Source: Symsagittifera roscoffensis (Eukaryota; Xenacoelomorpha; Acoela; Convolutidae). From it: DNA of 64,000 nucleotides. The notes beneath the pieces were generated by a model that searched no databases, had not been told where the DNA came from, and was given only the letters and a program-made list of their open reading frames with translations. The number at the start of each line of letters is the position of its first letter. The stretch's first letter is position 1. This document shows positions 1 to 13,780 of this stretch, in pieces. Where the stretch lies: contig NC_087065.1 in assembly GCF_963678635.1 (NCBI RefSeq), positions 64,606,553 through 64,670,552 on the forward strand. Reading direction: 5' to 3'. The translations under genes and the position numbers were made by a program.

Positions 1-3000
1 TACAGCGTATTTCTATTGCCGCTATAGGGCTTGTATTGCAGCGGATAGATGCAAATTGGGGCGAAAAGGTTCGGAAGTGGGTTTCAAGTTAGAGATTTCC
101 AAGCGGGAAAAATAGTACTGATTCATCCAGTTTTCTCTAATAGGTCTGATTTTAAATGTTCTAACTACTAAGAAGCTTTCATGGCTGAGTAGTTAGTGAG
201 TGAGACTGTTAATCTCAAGATCGCAGCTTCGAATCTCTGACGCAGCCGAAATTTTGCTAATTCGAGGCTGAATTAAATTTTTTTTTTGTACTTCACTAAG
301 CTGCTTTTTTCGTGTTCTCGCTATTTTTTGCGTAGCGAAGCTTCGCCTCTTTGTCCAATCGATTTTTCTGGATACTGAATAAAGCTCACTGGAATAACGT
401 CTTGTTTTTTTGTTCACGTAAATGTCTTTGGTCACGAAATGGTAAATTGTTAAAGTTTCAAATGATAAATTTACAAATGTGCAGCTTATACAGCGTATTT
501 CTATTGCCGCTATAGGGCTTGTATTGCAGCGGATAGATGCAAATTGGGGCGAAAAGGTTCGGAAGTGGGTTTCAAGTTAGAGATTTCCAAGCGGGAAAAA
601 TAGTACTGATTCATCCAGTTTTCTCTAATAGGTCTGATTTTATGAAAAAAATGTTGATTTGAAAGCTTCTATGAAGTTCGAGAGTCTATCCTTTTTTCTT
701 TAGATTTTTTAGTTCACACTTTTGTATGTCAATCCTTTTTTTTCGTGAAAATATTTTTTATCTTAACTGATTTCTTGCATTATGGTCTGGTAAAATGTCG
801 GTTTGATGAAAAGCCGGTCTGGTAAAAAGACCTAGCCCCCTATTCTCTGCTTTATTTGTAGCGAGTAACTAATGTTCTAAGTACTAAGAAGCTTTCATGG
901 CTGAGTCGTTAGTGAGTGAGACTGTTTATCTCAAGGTGGCAGCTTTGAATCTCTGCCTGACGCAGCCAAAATTTTGCTAATTCGAGGCTTAATTAACTTT
1001 TTTTGTACTTTACTAAGCTGCTTTTCTCGTGTTCTCGCTATTTTTTGCGTAGCGAAGCTTCGCCTCTTTGTGAAAGTTTGTTATATAGACCGTAGAGTGT
1101 GATTTTTGGTTCGTCGAAGGAAGAATTGATAGCCTAAATAACGTTTGAAATGCTTTTGTTTTCATCGGAAAAAGGTTGAGGTACTTCTTTTAAGGCTGTC
1201 AAAATAATTACTTCAACTTTTATCCGGAAAAAAAATAAATCTCAAACGTTATTTAAGCTATCAATAATTCCTTTGACGAACCAAAAATGACGCTCTACTG
1301 TCTATATAACAAACTTTCACAGAGGCGAAGCTTCGCAGACAATAGCGAGAACGACAAAAGCAGCTTTGAAGTATTTGTTTGCTCAAATTTTTCCAATAAT
1401 TCCATTATAAATTAACCTAAAACGAAAACTCCAATCGATTTTTCTGGACACTGAATAAAGCTCACTGGAATAACGTCTTGTTTTTTTGTTCCCGTAAATG
1501 TCTTTGGTCACGAAATGGTAAATTGTTAAAGTTTCAAATGATAAATTTACAAATGTGCAGCTTATACAGCGTATTTCTATTGCCGCTATAGGGCTTGTAT
1601 TGCAGCGGATAGATGCAAATTGGGGCGAAAAGGTTCGGAAGTGGGTTTCAAGTTAGAGATTTCCAAGCGGGAAAAATAGTACTGATTCATCCAGTTTTCT
1701 CTAATAGGTCTGATTTTAAATGTTCTAACTACTAAGAAGCTTTCATGGCTGAGTAGTTAGTGAGTGAGACTGTTAATCTCAAGATCGCAGCTTCGAATCT
1801 CTGACGCAGCCAAAATTTTGCTAATTCGAGGCTGAATTAAATTTTTTTTTGTACTTCACTAAGCTGCTTTTTTCGTGTTCTCGCTATTTTTTGCGTAGCG
1901 AAGCTTCGCCTCTTTGTCCAATCGATTTTTCTGGATACTGAATAAAGCTCACTGGAATAACGTCTTGTTTTTTTGTTCACGTAAATGTCTTTGGTCACGA
2001 AATGGTAAATTGTTAAAGTTTCAAATGATAAATTTACAAATGTGCAGCTTATACAGCGTATTTCTATTGCCGCTATAGGGCTTGTATTGCAGCGGATAGA
2101 TGCAAATTGGGGCGAAAAGGTTCGGAAGTGGGTTTCAAGTTAGAGATTTCCAAGCGGGAAAAATAGTACTGATTCATCCAGTTTTCTCTAATAGGTCTGA
2201 TTTTATGAAAAAGTTGTTGATTTGAAAGCTTCTATGAAGTTCGAGAGTCTATCCTTTTTTCTTTAGATTTTTTAGTTCACACTTTTGTATGTCAATCCTT
2301 TTTTTCGTGAAAATATTTTTTATCTTAACTGATTTCTTGCATTATGGTCTGGTAAAATGTCGGTTTGATGAAAAGCCGGTCTGGTAAAAAGACCTAGCCC
2401 CCTATTCTCTGCTTTATTTGTAGCGAGAAACTAATGTTCTAAGTACTAAGAAGCTTTCATGGCTGAGTCGTTAGTGAGTGAGACTGTTTATCTCAAGGTG
2501 GCAGCTTTGAATCTCTGCCTGACGCAGCCGAAATTTTGCTAATTCGAGGCTTAATTAACTTTTTTTGTACTTTACTAAGCTGCTTTTCTCGTGTTCTCGC
2601 TATTTTTTGCCTAAAGAAACTTCGCCTCTGTGTGAAAGTTTGTTATAAGACCGTAGAGTGTGATTTTTGGTTCGTCGAAGGAAGAATTGATAGCCTGAAT
2701 AACGTTTGAAATGCTTTTGTTTTCATCGAAAAAAAGTTGAGGTACTTCTTTTAAGGGGGTCAAAATAATTACTTCAACTTTTATTCGGAAAAAAAATAAA
2801 TCTCAAACGTTATTTAAGCTATCAATAATTCCTTTGACGAATCAAAAATGACGGTCTATATAACAAACTTTCACAGAGGCGAAGCTTCGCAGACAATAGC
2901 GAGAACGACAAAAAGCAGCTGTGAAGTATTTGCTTGCACAAAATTTTCCAATAATTCCATTAAAAATTAACAGAAAACGAAAACTGCAATCGATTTTTCT

Positions 3001-5642
3001 GGACACTGAATAAAGCTCACTGGAATAACGTCTTGTTTTTTCGTTCCCGTAAATGTCTTCGTTAACGCAATGGTAAATTGTTAGAAAGTTTCAAACGATA
3101 AATTTACAATTGTGCAGCTTATGCAGCGTATTTGTGTTGCAGCTATAGGGCTTGCATTGCAGCGGGTAGATGCAAATTGGGGCGAAAAGGTTCGAAAGTG
3201 GGTTTCAAGTTATAGATTTCCAAGCGGGAAAAAATAGTACTTATCCATCCAGTTTGCTCTAATTGGTCTAATTTTATGAAAAAGGTGTTGATTTGAAAGC
3301 TTCTATGAAGTTCGAGAGTCTATTTTTTTCTTTAGATTTTTTAGTTGACAATTTTGTAGGTCATACATTTTCTTCGTGAAAATGTTTTTTATCTTAACTG
3401 ATTTCATGCATTGTGGTCTTGTAAAAGGTCGGTTTGATGAAAAGCTGGTCTGGTAAAATGACCTAGCCCCATTCTCTGCTTTATTTGTAGCGAGTAACTA
3501 ATGTTCTAACTACTAAGAAGCTTTCATGGCTGAGTAGTTAGTGAGTGAGACTGTTAATCTCAAGATCGCAGCTTCGAATCTCTGACGCAGCCGAAGTTTT
3601 GCTAATTCGAGGCTTAATTAAATTTTTTTGTACTTTACTAAGCTACTTTTCTCGTGTTCTCGCTATTTTTTGCGTAAAGAAACTTCGCCTCTGTGTGAAA
3701 GTTTGTTATAAGACCGTAGAGTGTGATTTTTGGTTCGTCGAAGAAGAATTGATAGCCTGAATAACGTTTTAAATGCTTTTGTTTTCATCGAAAAAAAGTT
3801 GAGGTACTTCTTTTAAGGGGGTCAAAATAATTACTTCAACTTTTATTCGGAAAAAAAATAAATCTCAAACGTTATTTAAGCTATCAATAATTCCTTTGAC
3901 GAATCAAAAATGACGGTCTATATAACAAACTTTCACAGAGGCGAAGCTTCGCAGACAATAGCGAGAACGACAAAAAGCAGCTGTGAAGTATTTGCTTGCA
4001 CAAAATTTTCCAATAATTCCATTAAAAATTAACGTAAAACGAAAACTGCAATCGATTTTTCTGGACACTGAACAAAGCTCACTGGAATAACGTCTTGTTT
4101 TTTCGTTCCCGTAAATGTCTTCGTTAACGCAATGGTAAATTGTTAGAAAGTTTCAAACGATAAATTTACAATTGTGCAGCTTATGCAGCGTATTTGTGTT
4201 GCAGCTATAGGGCTTGCATTGCAGCGGGTAGATGCAAATTGGGGCGAAAAGGTTCGAAAGTGGGTTTCAAGTTATAGATTTCCAAGCGGGAAAAAATAGT
4301 ACTTATCCATCCAGTTTGCTCTAATTGGTCTAATTTTATGAAAAAGGTGTTGATTTGAAAGCTTCTATGAAGTTCGAGAGTCTATTCTTTTTTCTTTAGA
4401 TTTTTTAGTTGACAATTTTGTAGGTCATACATTTTCTTCGTGAAAATGTTTTTTATCTTAACTGATTTCATGCATTGTGGTCTTGTAAAAGGTCGGTTTG
4501 ATGAAAAGCTGGTCTGGTAAAATGACCTAGCCCCCTATTCTCTGCTTTATTTGTAGCGAGTAACTAATGTTCTAACTACTAAGAAGCTTTCATGGCTGAG
4601 TAGTTAGTGAGTGAGACTGTTAATCTCAAGATCGCAGCTTCGAATCTCTGACGCAGCCGAAGTTTTGCTAATTCGAGGCTTAATTAAATTTTTTTGTACT
4701 TTACTAAGCTGCTTTTTTTTCTTGTTCTCGCTATTTTTTGCGTAGCGAAACTTCGCCTCTGTGTGAAAGTTTGTTATATAGACCGTAGAGTGTAACTTTT
4801 GGTTCGTTAAAGGAAGAATTGATAGCTTAAATAACTTTTGAAATGCTTTTGTTTTCATCGGAAAAAGGTTGAGGTACTTCTTTTAAGGCTTGTCAAAATA
4901 ATTACTTCAACTTTTATCCGGAAAAAAAATAAATCTCAAACGTTATTTAAGCTATCAATAATTCCTTTGACGAACCAAAAATGACGCTCTACTGTCTATA
5001 TAACAAACTTTCACAGAGGCGAAGCTTCGCAGACAATAGCGAGAACGACAAAAGCAGCTTTGAAGTATTTGTTTGCTCAAATTTTTCCAATAATTCCATT
5101 ATATATTAACCTAAAACGAAAACTCCAATCGATTTTTCTGGACACTGAATAAAGCTCACTGGAATAACGTCTTGTTTTTTTGTTCCCGTAAATGTCTTTG
5201 GTCACGAAATGGTAAATTGTTAAAGTTTCAAATGATAAATTTACAAATGTGCAGCTTATACAGCGTATTTCTATTGCCGCTGTAGGGCTTGTATTGCAGC
5301 GGATAGATGCAAATTGGGGCGAAAAGGTTCGGAAGTGGGTTTTGAAGTTAGAGATTTCCAAGCGGGAAAAATAGTACTGATTCATCCAGTTTTCTCTAAT
5401 AGGTCTGATTTTTTGAAAAAGTTGTTGATTTGAAAGCTTCTATGAAGTTCGAGAGTCGATCATTTTTTCTTTATATTTTTTAGTTGACACTTTTGTATGT
5501 CATATATTTTCTTCGTTAAAATGTTTTTTTTAGCGTAACTGATTTCTTGCATTGTGGTCTGGTAAAAGGTCGGTTTGATGAAAAGCCGTTCTGGTAAAAA
5601 GACCTAGCCCCCTATACTCTGCTTTATTTGTAGCTAGTGTCT

Positions 5643-6129
5643 AATGTTCTAACTACTAAGAAGCTTTCATGGCTGAGTAGTTAGTGAGTGAGACTGTTAA
5701 TCTCAAGATCGCAGCTTCGAATCTCTGACGCAGCCGAAATTTTGCTAATTCGAGGCTGAATTAATTTTTTTTTTGTATTTCACTAAGCTGCTTTTTTCGT
5801 GTTCTCGCTATTTTTTGCGTAGCGAAGCTTCGCCTCTTTGTCCAATCGATTTTTCTGGACACTGAATAAAGCTCACTGGAATAACGTCTTGTTTTTTTGT
5901 TCACGTAAATGTCTTTGGTCACGAAATGGTAAATTGTTAAAGTTTCAAATGATAAATTTACAAATGTGCAGCTTATACAGCGTATTTCTATTGCCGCTAT
6001 AGGGCTTGTATTGCAGCGGATAGATGCAAATTGGGGCGAAAAGGTTCGGAAGTGGGTTTCAAGTTAGAGATTTCCAAGCGGGAAAAATAGTACTGATTCA
6101 TCCAGTTTTCTCTAATAGGTCTGATTTTA
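5643..6129. repeat. Array unit with both recurrent internal deletions (487 bp)
   Basis: This is the shortest unit. One junction (after GCCTCTTTG, joined to TCCAATCGATT) removes the foldback loop, the second arm and most of the first. The second junction (TCTGATTTTA joined to AATGTTCTAAC) removes about 230 bp of the 3' spacer. The foldback deletion also occurs alone in the units near 155, 1719 and 6130, and the spacer deletion alone in the unit near 871. Sharing exact junctions means the deleted forms were themselves re-amplified and not made anew each time. Confidence 0.85.
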
Positions 6130-9100
6130 AATGTTCTAACTACTAAGAAGCTTTCATGGCTGAGTAGTTAGTGAGTGAGACTGTTAATCTCAAGATCGCA
6201 GCTTCGAATCTCTGACGCAGCCGAAATTTTGCTAATTCGAGGCTGAATTAAATTTTTTTTTGTACTTCACTAAGCTGCTTTTTTCGTGTTCTCGCTATTT
6301 TTTGCGTAGCGAAGCTTCGCCTCTTTGTCCAATCGATTTTTCTGGATACTGAATAAAGCTCACTGGAATAACGTCTTGTTTTTTTGTTCACGTAAATGTC
6401 TTTGGTCACGAAATGGTAAATTGTTAAAGTTTCAAATGATAAATTTACAAATGTGCAGCTTATACAGCGTATTTCTATTGCCGCTATAGGGCTTGTATTG
6501 CAGCGGATAGATGCAAATTGGGGCGAAAAGGTTCGGAAGTGGGTTTCAAGTTAGAGATTTCCAAGCGGGAAAAATAGTACTGATTCATCCAGTTTTCTCT
6601 AATAGGTCTGATTTTATGAAAAAGTTGTTGATTTGAAAGCTTCTATGAAGTTCGAGAGTCTATCCTTTTTTCTTTAGATTTTTTAGTTCACACTTTTGTA
6701 TGTCAATCCTTTTTTTTCGTGAAAATATTTTTTATCTTAACTGATTTCTTGCATTATGGTCTGGTAAAATGTCGGTTTGATGAAAAGCCGGTCTGGTAAA
6801 AAGACCTAGCCCCCTATTCTCTGCTTTATTTGTAGCGAGAAACTAATGTTCTAAGTACTAAGAAGCTTTCATGGCTGAGTCGTTAGTGAGTGAGACTGTT
6901 TATCTCAAGGTGGCAGCTTTGAATCTCTGCCTGACGCAGCCGAAATTTTGCTAATTCGAGGCTTAATTAACTTTTTTTGTACTTTACTAAGCTGCTTTTC
7001 TCGTGTTCTCGCTATTTTTTGCGTAAAGAAACTTCGCCTCTGTGTGAAAGTTTGTTATAAGACCGTAGAGTGTGATTTTTGGTTCGTCGAAGGAAGAATT
7101 GATAGCCTGAATAACGTTTGAAATGCTTTTGTTTTCATCGAAAAAAAGTTGAGGTACTTCTTTTAAGGGGGTCAAAATAATTACTTCAACTTTTATTCGG
7201 AAAAAAAATAAATCTCAAACGTTATTTAAGCTATCAATAATTCCTTTGACGAATCAAAAATGACGGTCTATATAACAAACTTTCACAGAGGCGAAGCTTC
7301 GCAGACAATAGCGAGAACGACAAAAAGCAGCTGTGAAGTATTTGCTTGCACAAAATTTTCCAATAATTCCATTAAAAATTAACATAAAACGAAAACTGCA
7401 ATCGATTTTTCTGGACACTGAATAAAGCTCACTGGAATAACGTCTTGTTTTTTCGTTCCCGTAAATGTCTTCGTTAACGCAATGGTAAATTGTTAGAAAG
7501 TTTCAAACGATAAATTTACAATTGTGCAGCTTATGCAGCGTATTTGTGTTGCAGCAATAGGGCTTGCATTGCAGCGGGTAGATGCAAATTGGGGCGAAAA
7601 GGTTCGAAAGTGGGTTTCAAGTTATAGATTTCCAAGCGGGAAAAAATAGTACTTATCCATCCAGTTTGCTCTAATTGGTCTAATTTTATGAAAAAGGTGT
7701 TGATTTGAAAGCTTCTATGAAGTTCGAGAGTCTATTCTTTTTTCTTTAGATTTTTTAGTTGACAATTTTGTAGGTCATACATTTTCTTCGTGAAAATGTT
7801 TTTTATCTTAACTGATTTCATGCATTGTGGTCTTGTAAAAGGTCGGTTTGATGAAAAGCTGGTCTGGTAAAATGACCTAGCCCCCTATTCTCTGCTTTAT
7901 TTGTAGCGAGTAACTAATGTTCTAACTACTAAGAAGCTTTCATGGCTGAGTAGTTAGTGAGTGAGACTGTTAATCTCAAGAACGCAGCTTCGAATCTCTG
8001 ACGCAGCCGAAGTTTTGCTAATTCGAGGCTTAATTAAATTTTTTTGTACTTTACTAAGCTGCTTTTTTTTCTTGTTCTCGCTATTTTTTGCGTAGCGAAA
8101 CTTCGCCTCTGTGTGAAAGTTTGTTATATAGACCGTAGAGTGTAATTTTTGGTTCGTTAAAGGAAGAATTGATAGCTTAAATAACTTTTGAAATGCTTTT
8201 GTTTTCATCGGATAAAAGTTGAGGTACTCGTTTTAAGGGGGTCAAAATAAGTACTTCAACTTTTATCCGGTAAAAAATAAATCTCAAACGTAATTTAAGC
8301 TATCAAAAATTCCTTGGACGAACCAAAAATGACGTTCTACGGTCTATATAACAAACTTTCACACAGGCGAAGCTTCGCAGACAATAGCGAGAACGACAGC
8401 TTTGAAGTATTTGCTTGCACAAAATTTTCCAATAATTCCATTAAAAATTAACATAAAACGAAAACTGCAATCGATTTTTCTGGACACTGAATAAAGCTCA
8501 CTGGAATAACGTCTTGTTTTTTTTTGTTCCCGTAAATCTGTTTGATCACGAAATGGTAAATTGTTAAATTTTCAAATGATAAATTTACAAATGTGCAGCT
8601 TATGCAGCGTATTTCTATTGCCGCTATAAGGCTTGTATTGCAGCGGATAGATGCAAATTGGGGCGAAAAGGTTCAGAAGTGGGTTTCAAGTTAGAGATTT
8701 TCAAGCGGGAAAAATAGTACTGATTCATCCAGTTTTCTCTAATTGGTCTGATTTTATGAAAAAGTTGTTGACTTGAAAGCTTTTATGAAGTTCGAGAGTC
8801 TATCCTTTTTTCTTTAGATTTTTTTAATTGACACTTTTGTATGTCATACATTTTCTTCGTGAAAATATTTTTTATCTTAACTGATTTCTTGCATTATGGT
8901 CTGGTAAAAGGTCGGTTTGATGAAAAGCCGGTCTGGTAAAAAGACCTAGCCCCCTATTCTTTGCTTTATTTGTAGCGAGTAACTAATGTTCTAACTACTA
9001 AGAAGCTTTCATGGCTGAGTAGTTAGTGAGTGAGTCTGTTAATCTCAAGGTCGCAGCTTCGATTCTCTGACGCAGCCGAAATTTTACTAATTCGAGGCTT

Positions 9101-12100
9101 AATTAATTTTTTTTGTTCCTGACTAAGCTGCTTTTTTTCGTGTTCTCGCTTTTTTATGCGTAGCGAAGCTTCGCCTCTTTGTGAAAGTTTGTTATATAGA
9201 CCGTAGAGTGTGAGTTTTGGTTCGTCGAAGGAAGAATTGATAGCCTAAATAACGTTTGAAATGCTTTTGTTTTCATCGGAAAAAGGTTGAGGTACTTCTT
9301 TTAAGGCCGTCAAAATAATTACTTCAACTTTTATCCGGAAAAAAATTAAATCTCAAACGTTATTTAAGCTATCAATAATTCCTTTGACGAATCAAAAATG
9401 ACGCTCTACGGTCTATATAACAAACTTTCACAGAGGCGAAGCTTCGCAGACAATAGCGAGAACGACAAAAAGCAGCTTTGAAGTATTTGCTTGCACAAAA
9501 TTTTCCAATAATTCCACTATAAATTAACATAAAACGAAAACTGCAATCGATTTTTCTGGACACTGAATAAAGCTCACTGGAATAACGTCTTGTTTTTTTG
9601 TTCCCCGTAAATGTCTTTGGTCACGAAATGGGAAATTGTTAAAGTTTCAAATGATAAATTTACAAATGTGCAGCTTATGCAGCGTGTTTCTATTGCCGCT
9701 ATAGGGCTTGTATTGCAGCGGATAGATGCAAATTGGGGCGAAAAGGTTCGGAAGTGGGTTTCAAGTTATAGATTTTCAAGCGGGAAAAAATAGTACTTAT
9801 TCGTCCAGCTTTCTCTAATTGGTCTGATTTTATGAAAAAGTTGTTGACTTGAAAGCTTTTATGAAGTTCGAGAGTCTATCTTTTTTTCTTTGGATTTTTT
9901 TAATTGACACTTTTGTATGTCATACATTTTCTTCGTTATAATATTTTTTATCTTAACTGATTTCTTGCATTATGGTCTGGTAAAAGGTCGGTTGGATGAA
10001 AAGCCGGTCTGGTAAAAAGACCTAGCCCCCTATTCTCTGCTTTATTTGTAGCGAGTAACTAATGTTCTAACTACTAAGAAGCTTTCATGGCTGAGTAGTT
10101 AGTGAGTGAGACTGTTAATCTCAAGGTCGCAGCTTCGAATCTCTGACGCAGCCGAAATTTTGCTAATTCGAGGCTTAATTAATTTTTTTTGTACTTAACT
10201 AAGCTGCTTTTTTTCGTGTTCTGGCTATTTTTTTGCGTAGCAAAGCTTCGCCTCTTTGTGAAAGTTTGTTATATAGACCGTAGAGTGTGATTTTTGGTTC
10301 GTCGAAGGAAGAATTGATAGCCTAAATAACGTTTGAAATGCTTTTGTTTTCATCGGAAAAAGGTTGAGGTACTTCTTTTAAGGCTGTCAGAATAATTACT
10401 TCAACTTTTATCTGGAAAAAAAATAAATCTCAAACGTTATTTAAGCTATCAATAATTTCTTTGACGAATCAAAAATGACGCTCTACGGTCTATTTAACAA
10501 ACTTTCACAGAGGCGAAGCTTCGCAGACAATAGCGAGAACGACAAAAAGCAGCTTTGAAGTATTTGCTTGCACAAAATTTTCCAATAATTCCATTATAAA
10601 TTAACATAAAATGAAAACTGCAATCGATTTTTCTGGACACTGAATAAAGCTCACCGGAATAACGTCTTTTTTTTGTTCCCGTAAATGTCTTTGGTCACGA
10701 AATGGTAAATTGTTAAAGTTTCAAATGGTAAATTTACAAATTTGCAGCTTATGCAGCGTGTTTCTATTGCCGCTATAGGGCTTGTATTGCAGCGGATAGA
10801 TGCAAATTGGGGCGAAAAGGTTCGGAAGTGGGTTTCAAGTTATAGATTTTCAAGCGGGAAAAAATGGTACTTATTCGTCCAGCTTTCTCTAATTGGTCTG
10901 ATTTTATGAAAAAATTGTTGACTTGAAAGCTTTTAGGAAGTTCGAGAGTCTATCCTTTTTTCTTTAGATTTTTTTAATTGACACTTTTGTAGGTCATACA
11001 TTTTCTTTGTGAAAATATTTTTTATCTTAACTGATTTCTTGCATTATGGTCTGGTAAAAGGTCGGTTTGATGAAAAGCCGGTCTGGTAAAATGACCTAGC
11101 CCCCTATTCTCTGCTTTATTTGTAGCGAGTAACTAATGTTCTAACTACTAAGAAGCTTTCATGGCTGAGTAGTTAGTGAGAGAGACTGTTAATCTCAAGG
11201 TCGCAGCTTCGAATCTCTGACGCAGCCGAAATTTTGCTGATTCGAGGCTTAATTAATTTTTTTTGTACTTAACTAAGCTGCTTTTTTTCGTTTTCTGGCT
11301 ATTTTTTGCGTAGCAAAGCTTCGCCTCTTTGTGAAAGTTTGTTATATAGACCGTAGAGTGTGAGTTTTGGTTCGTCGAAGGAAGAATTGATAGCCTAAAT
11401 AACGTTTGAAATGCTTTTGTTTTCATCGGAAAAAGGTTGAGGTACTTCTTTTAAGGCCGTCAAAATAATTACTTCAACTTTTATCCGGAAAAAAATTAAA
11501 TCTCAAACGTTATTTAAGCTATCAATAATTCCTTTGACGAATCAAAAATGACGCTCTACGGTCTATATAACAAACTTTCACAGAGGCGAAGCTTCGCAGA
11601 CAATAGCGAGAACGACAAAAAGCAGCTTTGAAGTATTTGCTTGCACAAAATTTTCCAATAATTCCACTATAAATTAACATAAAACGAAAACTGCAATCGA
11701 TTTTTCTGGACACTGAATAAAGCTCACTGGAATAACGTCTTGTTTTTTTGTTCCCGTAAATGTCTTTGGTCACGAAATGGGAAATTGTTAAAGTTTCAAA
11801 TGATAAATTTACAAATGTGCAGCTTATGCAGCGTGTTTCTATTGCCGCTATAGGGCTTGTATTGCAGCGGATAGATGCAAATTGGGGCGAAAAGGTTCGG
11901 AAGTGGGTTTCAAGTTATAGATTTTCAAGCGGGAAAAAATAGTACTTATTCGTCCAGCTTTCTCTAATTGGTCTGATTTTATGAAAAAGTTGTTGACTTG
12001 AAAGCTTTTATGAAGTTTGAGAGTCTATCTTTTTTTCTTACGATTTTTTTAATTGACACTTTTGTATGTCATACATTTTCTTCGTTATAATATTTTTTAT

Positions 12101-13302
12101 CTTAACTGATTTCTTGCATTATGGTCTGGTAAAAGGTCGGTTGGATGAAAAGCCGGTCTGGTAAAAAGACCTAGCCCCCTATTCTCTGCTTTATTTGTAG
12201 CGAGTAACTAATGTTCTAACTACTAAGAAGCTTTCATGGCTGAGTAGTTAGTGAGTGAGACTGTTAATCTCAAGGTCGCAGCTTCGAATCTCTGACGCAG
12301 CCGAAATTTTGCTAATTCGAGGCTTAATTAATTTTTTTTGTACTTAACTAAGCTGCTTTTTTTTCGTGTTCTGGCTAATTTTTTGCGTAGCAAAGCTTCG
12401 CCTCTTTGTGAAAGTTTGTTATATAGACCGTAGAGTGTGATTTTTGGTTCGTCGAAGGAAGAATTGATAGCCTAAATAACGTTTGAAATGCTTTTGTTTT
12501 CATCGGAAAAAGGTTGAGGTACTTCTTTTAAGGCTGTCAGAATAATTACTTCAACTTTTATCTGGAAAAAAAATAAATCTCAAACGTTATTTAAGCTATC
12601 AATAATTTCTTTGACGAATCAAAAATGACGCTCTACGGTCTATTTAACAAACTTTCACAGAGGCGAAGCTTCGCAGACAATAGCGAGAACGACAAAAAGC
12701 AGCTTTGAAGTATTTGCTTGCACAAAATTTTCCAATAATTCCATTATAAATTAACATAAAATGAAAACTGCAATTGATTTTTCTGGACACTGAATAAAGC
12801 TCACCGGAATAACGTCTTTTTTTTTGTTCCCGTAAATGTCTTTGGTCACGAAATGGTAAATTGTTAAAGTTTCAAATGATAAATTTACAAACTTGCAGCT
12901 TATGCAGCGTGTTTCTATTGCCGCTATAGGGCTTGTATTGCAGCGGATAGATGCAAATTGGGGCGAAAAGGTTCGGAAGTGGGTTTCAAGTTATAGATTT
13001 TCAAGCGGGAAAAAATGGTACTTATTCGTCCAGCTTTCTCTAATTGGTCTGATTTTATGAAAAAGTTGTTGACTTGAAAGCTTTTAGGAAGTTCGAGAGT
13101 CTACTTTTTTCTTTAGATTTTTTTAATTGACACTTTTGTAGGTCATACATTTTCTTCGTGAAAATATTTTTTTATCTTAACTGATTTCTTGCATTATGGT
13201 CTGGTAAAAGGTCGGTTTGATGAAAAGCCGGTCTGGTAAAATGACCTAGCCCCCTATTCTCTGCTTTATTTGTAGCGAGTAACTAATGTTCTAACTACTA
13301 AG

Positions 13303-13377
13303 AAGCTTTCATGGCTGAGTAGTTAGTGAGTGAGACTGTTAATCTCAAGGTCGCAGCTTCGAATCTCTGACGCAGCC
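13303..13377 (+). repeat. Representative tRNA-like (Asn-type) head of the array unit
   Basis: Each unit carries a segment that aligns with a tRNA. It has an A-box-like TGGCTGAGTAGTTAG, then a perfect 5 bp anticodon stem with a 7 nt loop (TGAGA-CTGTTAA-TCTCA, 13331-13347). The loop shows GTT at the anticodon position, as in tRNA-Asn. A B-box-like GCTTCGAATCTC follows. The T stem pairs poorly and no acceptor stem closes, so this is not a working tRNA gene. It looks like the 5' promoter part of a tRNA-derived SINE. Some heads (near 871, 2433, 6847 and 19390) are a variant sub-type reading CTGTTTATCTC with a longer T-arm segment. The tRNA-Asn origin is inferred from the loop and general alignment; a tRNA-Leu or Ser-like A box is also compatible. 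Confidence 0.7.
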
Positions 13378-13424
13378 GAAATTTTGCTAATTCGAGGCTT
13401 AATTAATTTTTTTTGTACTTTACT

Positions 13425-13780
13425 AAGCTGCTTTTTTTCGTGTTCTCGCTCTTTTTTGCGTAGCGAAACTTCGCCTCTGTGTGAAAGTTTGTTATAAAGA
13501 CTGTAGAATGTGATTTTTGGTTCGTCGAAGGAAGAATTAATAGCCTAAATAACGTTTGAAATGCTTTTTTTTTCATCGGATAAAGTTGAGGTACTTCTTT
13601 TTTGGGGTTCAAATTAAGTACTTCAACTTTTATCCGGTAAAAAAATAATAAATCTCAAACGTTATCAAAGCTATCAATAATTCCTTGGACGAACCAAAAT
13701 TGACGTTCTACGGTCTATATAACAAACTTTCACACAGGCGAAGCTTCGCAGACAATAGCGAGAACGACAAAAAGCAGCTT
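13425..13780. repeat. Representative long inverted repeat (foldback) of the array unit
   Basis: The left arm (about 13425-13600) begins AAGCTGC and the right arm (about 13612-13780) ends GCAGCTT. Read as reverse complements, the arms stay aligned over about 170 nt with scattered mismatches and small indels, roughly four in five bases matching by eye, and a loop of about 15-20 nt. Shared landmarks in both arms are GCGAAGCTTCGC or a near copy, CTCTGTGTGAAAGTTTGTTAT, GGTTCGTC, AACGTTTGA and the ATCCGGTAAA/ATCGGATAAA pair. All full units have this foldback, so a transcript of one unit could fold into a long hairpin. Confidence 0.85.

Noticed and set aside
9611-11942. Two identical plus-strand 60-codon frames (9611-9793 and 11760-11942)
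   Set aside because: Identity comes from the 2149 bp higher-order copy, not selection; other units carry stops at this place.
13303-13377. Functional tRNA-Asn gene in every array unit
   Set aside because: The anticodon arm is good, but the T stem does not pair and no acceptor stem can be closed. It is a tRNA-derived element.
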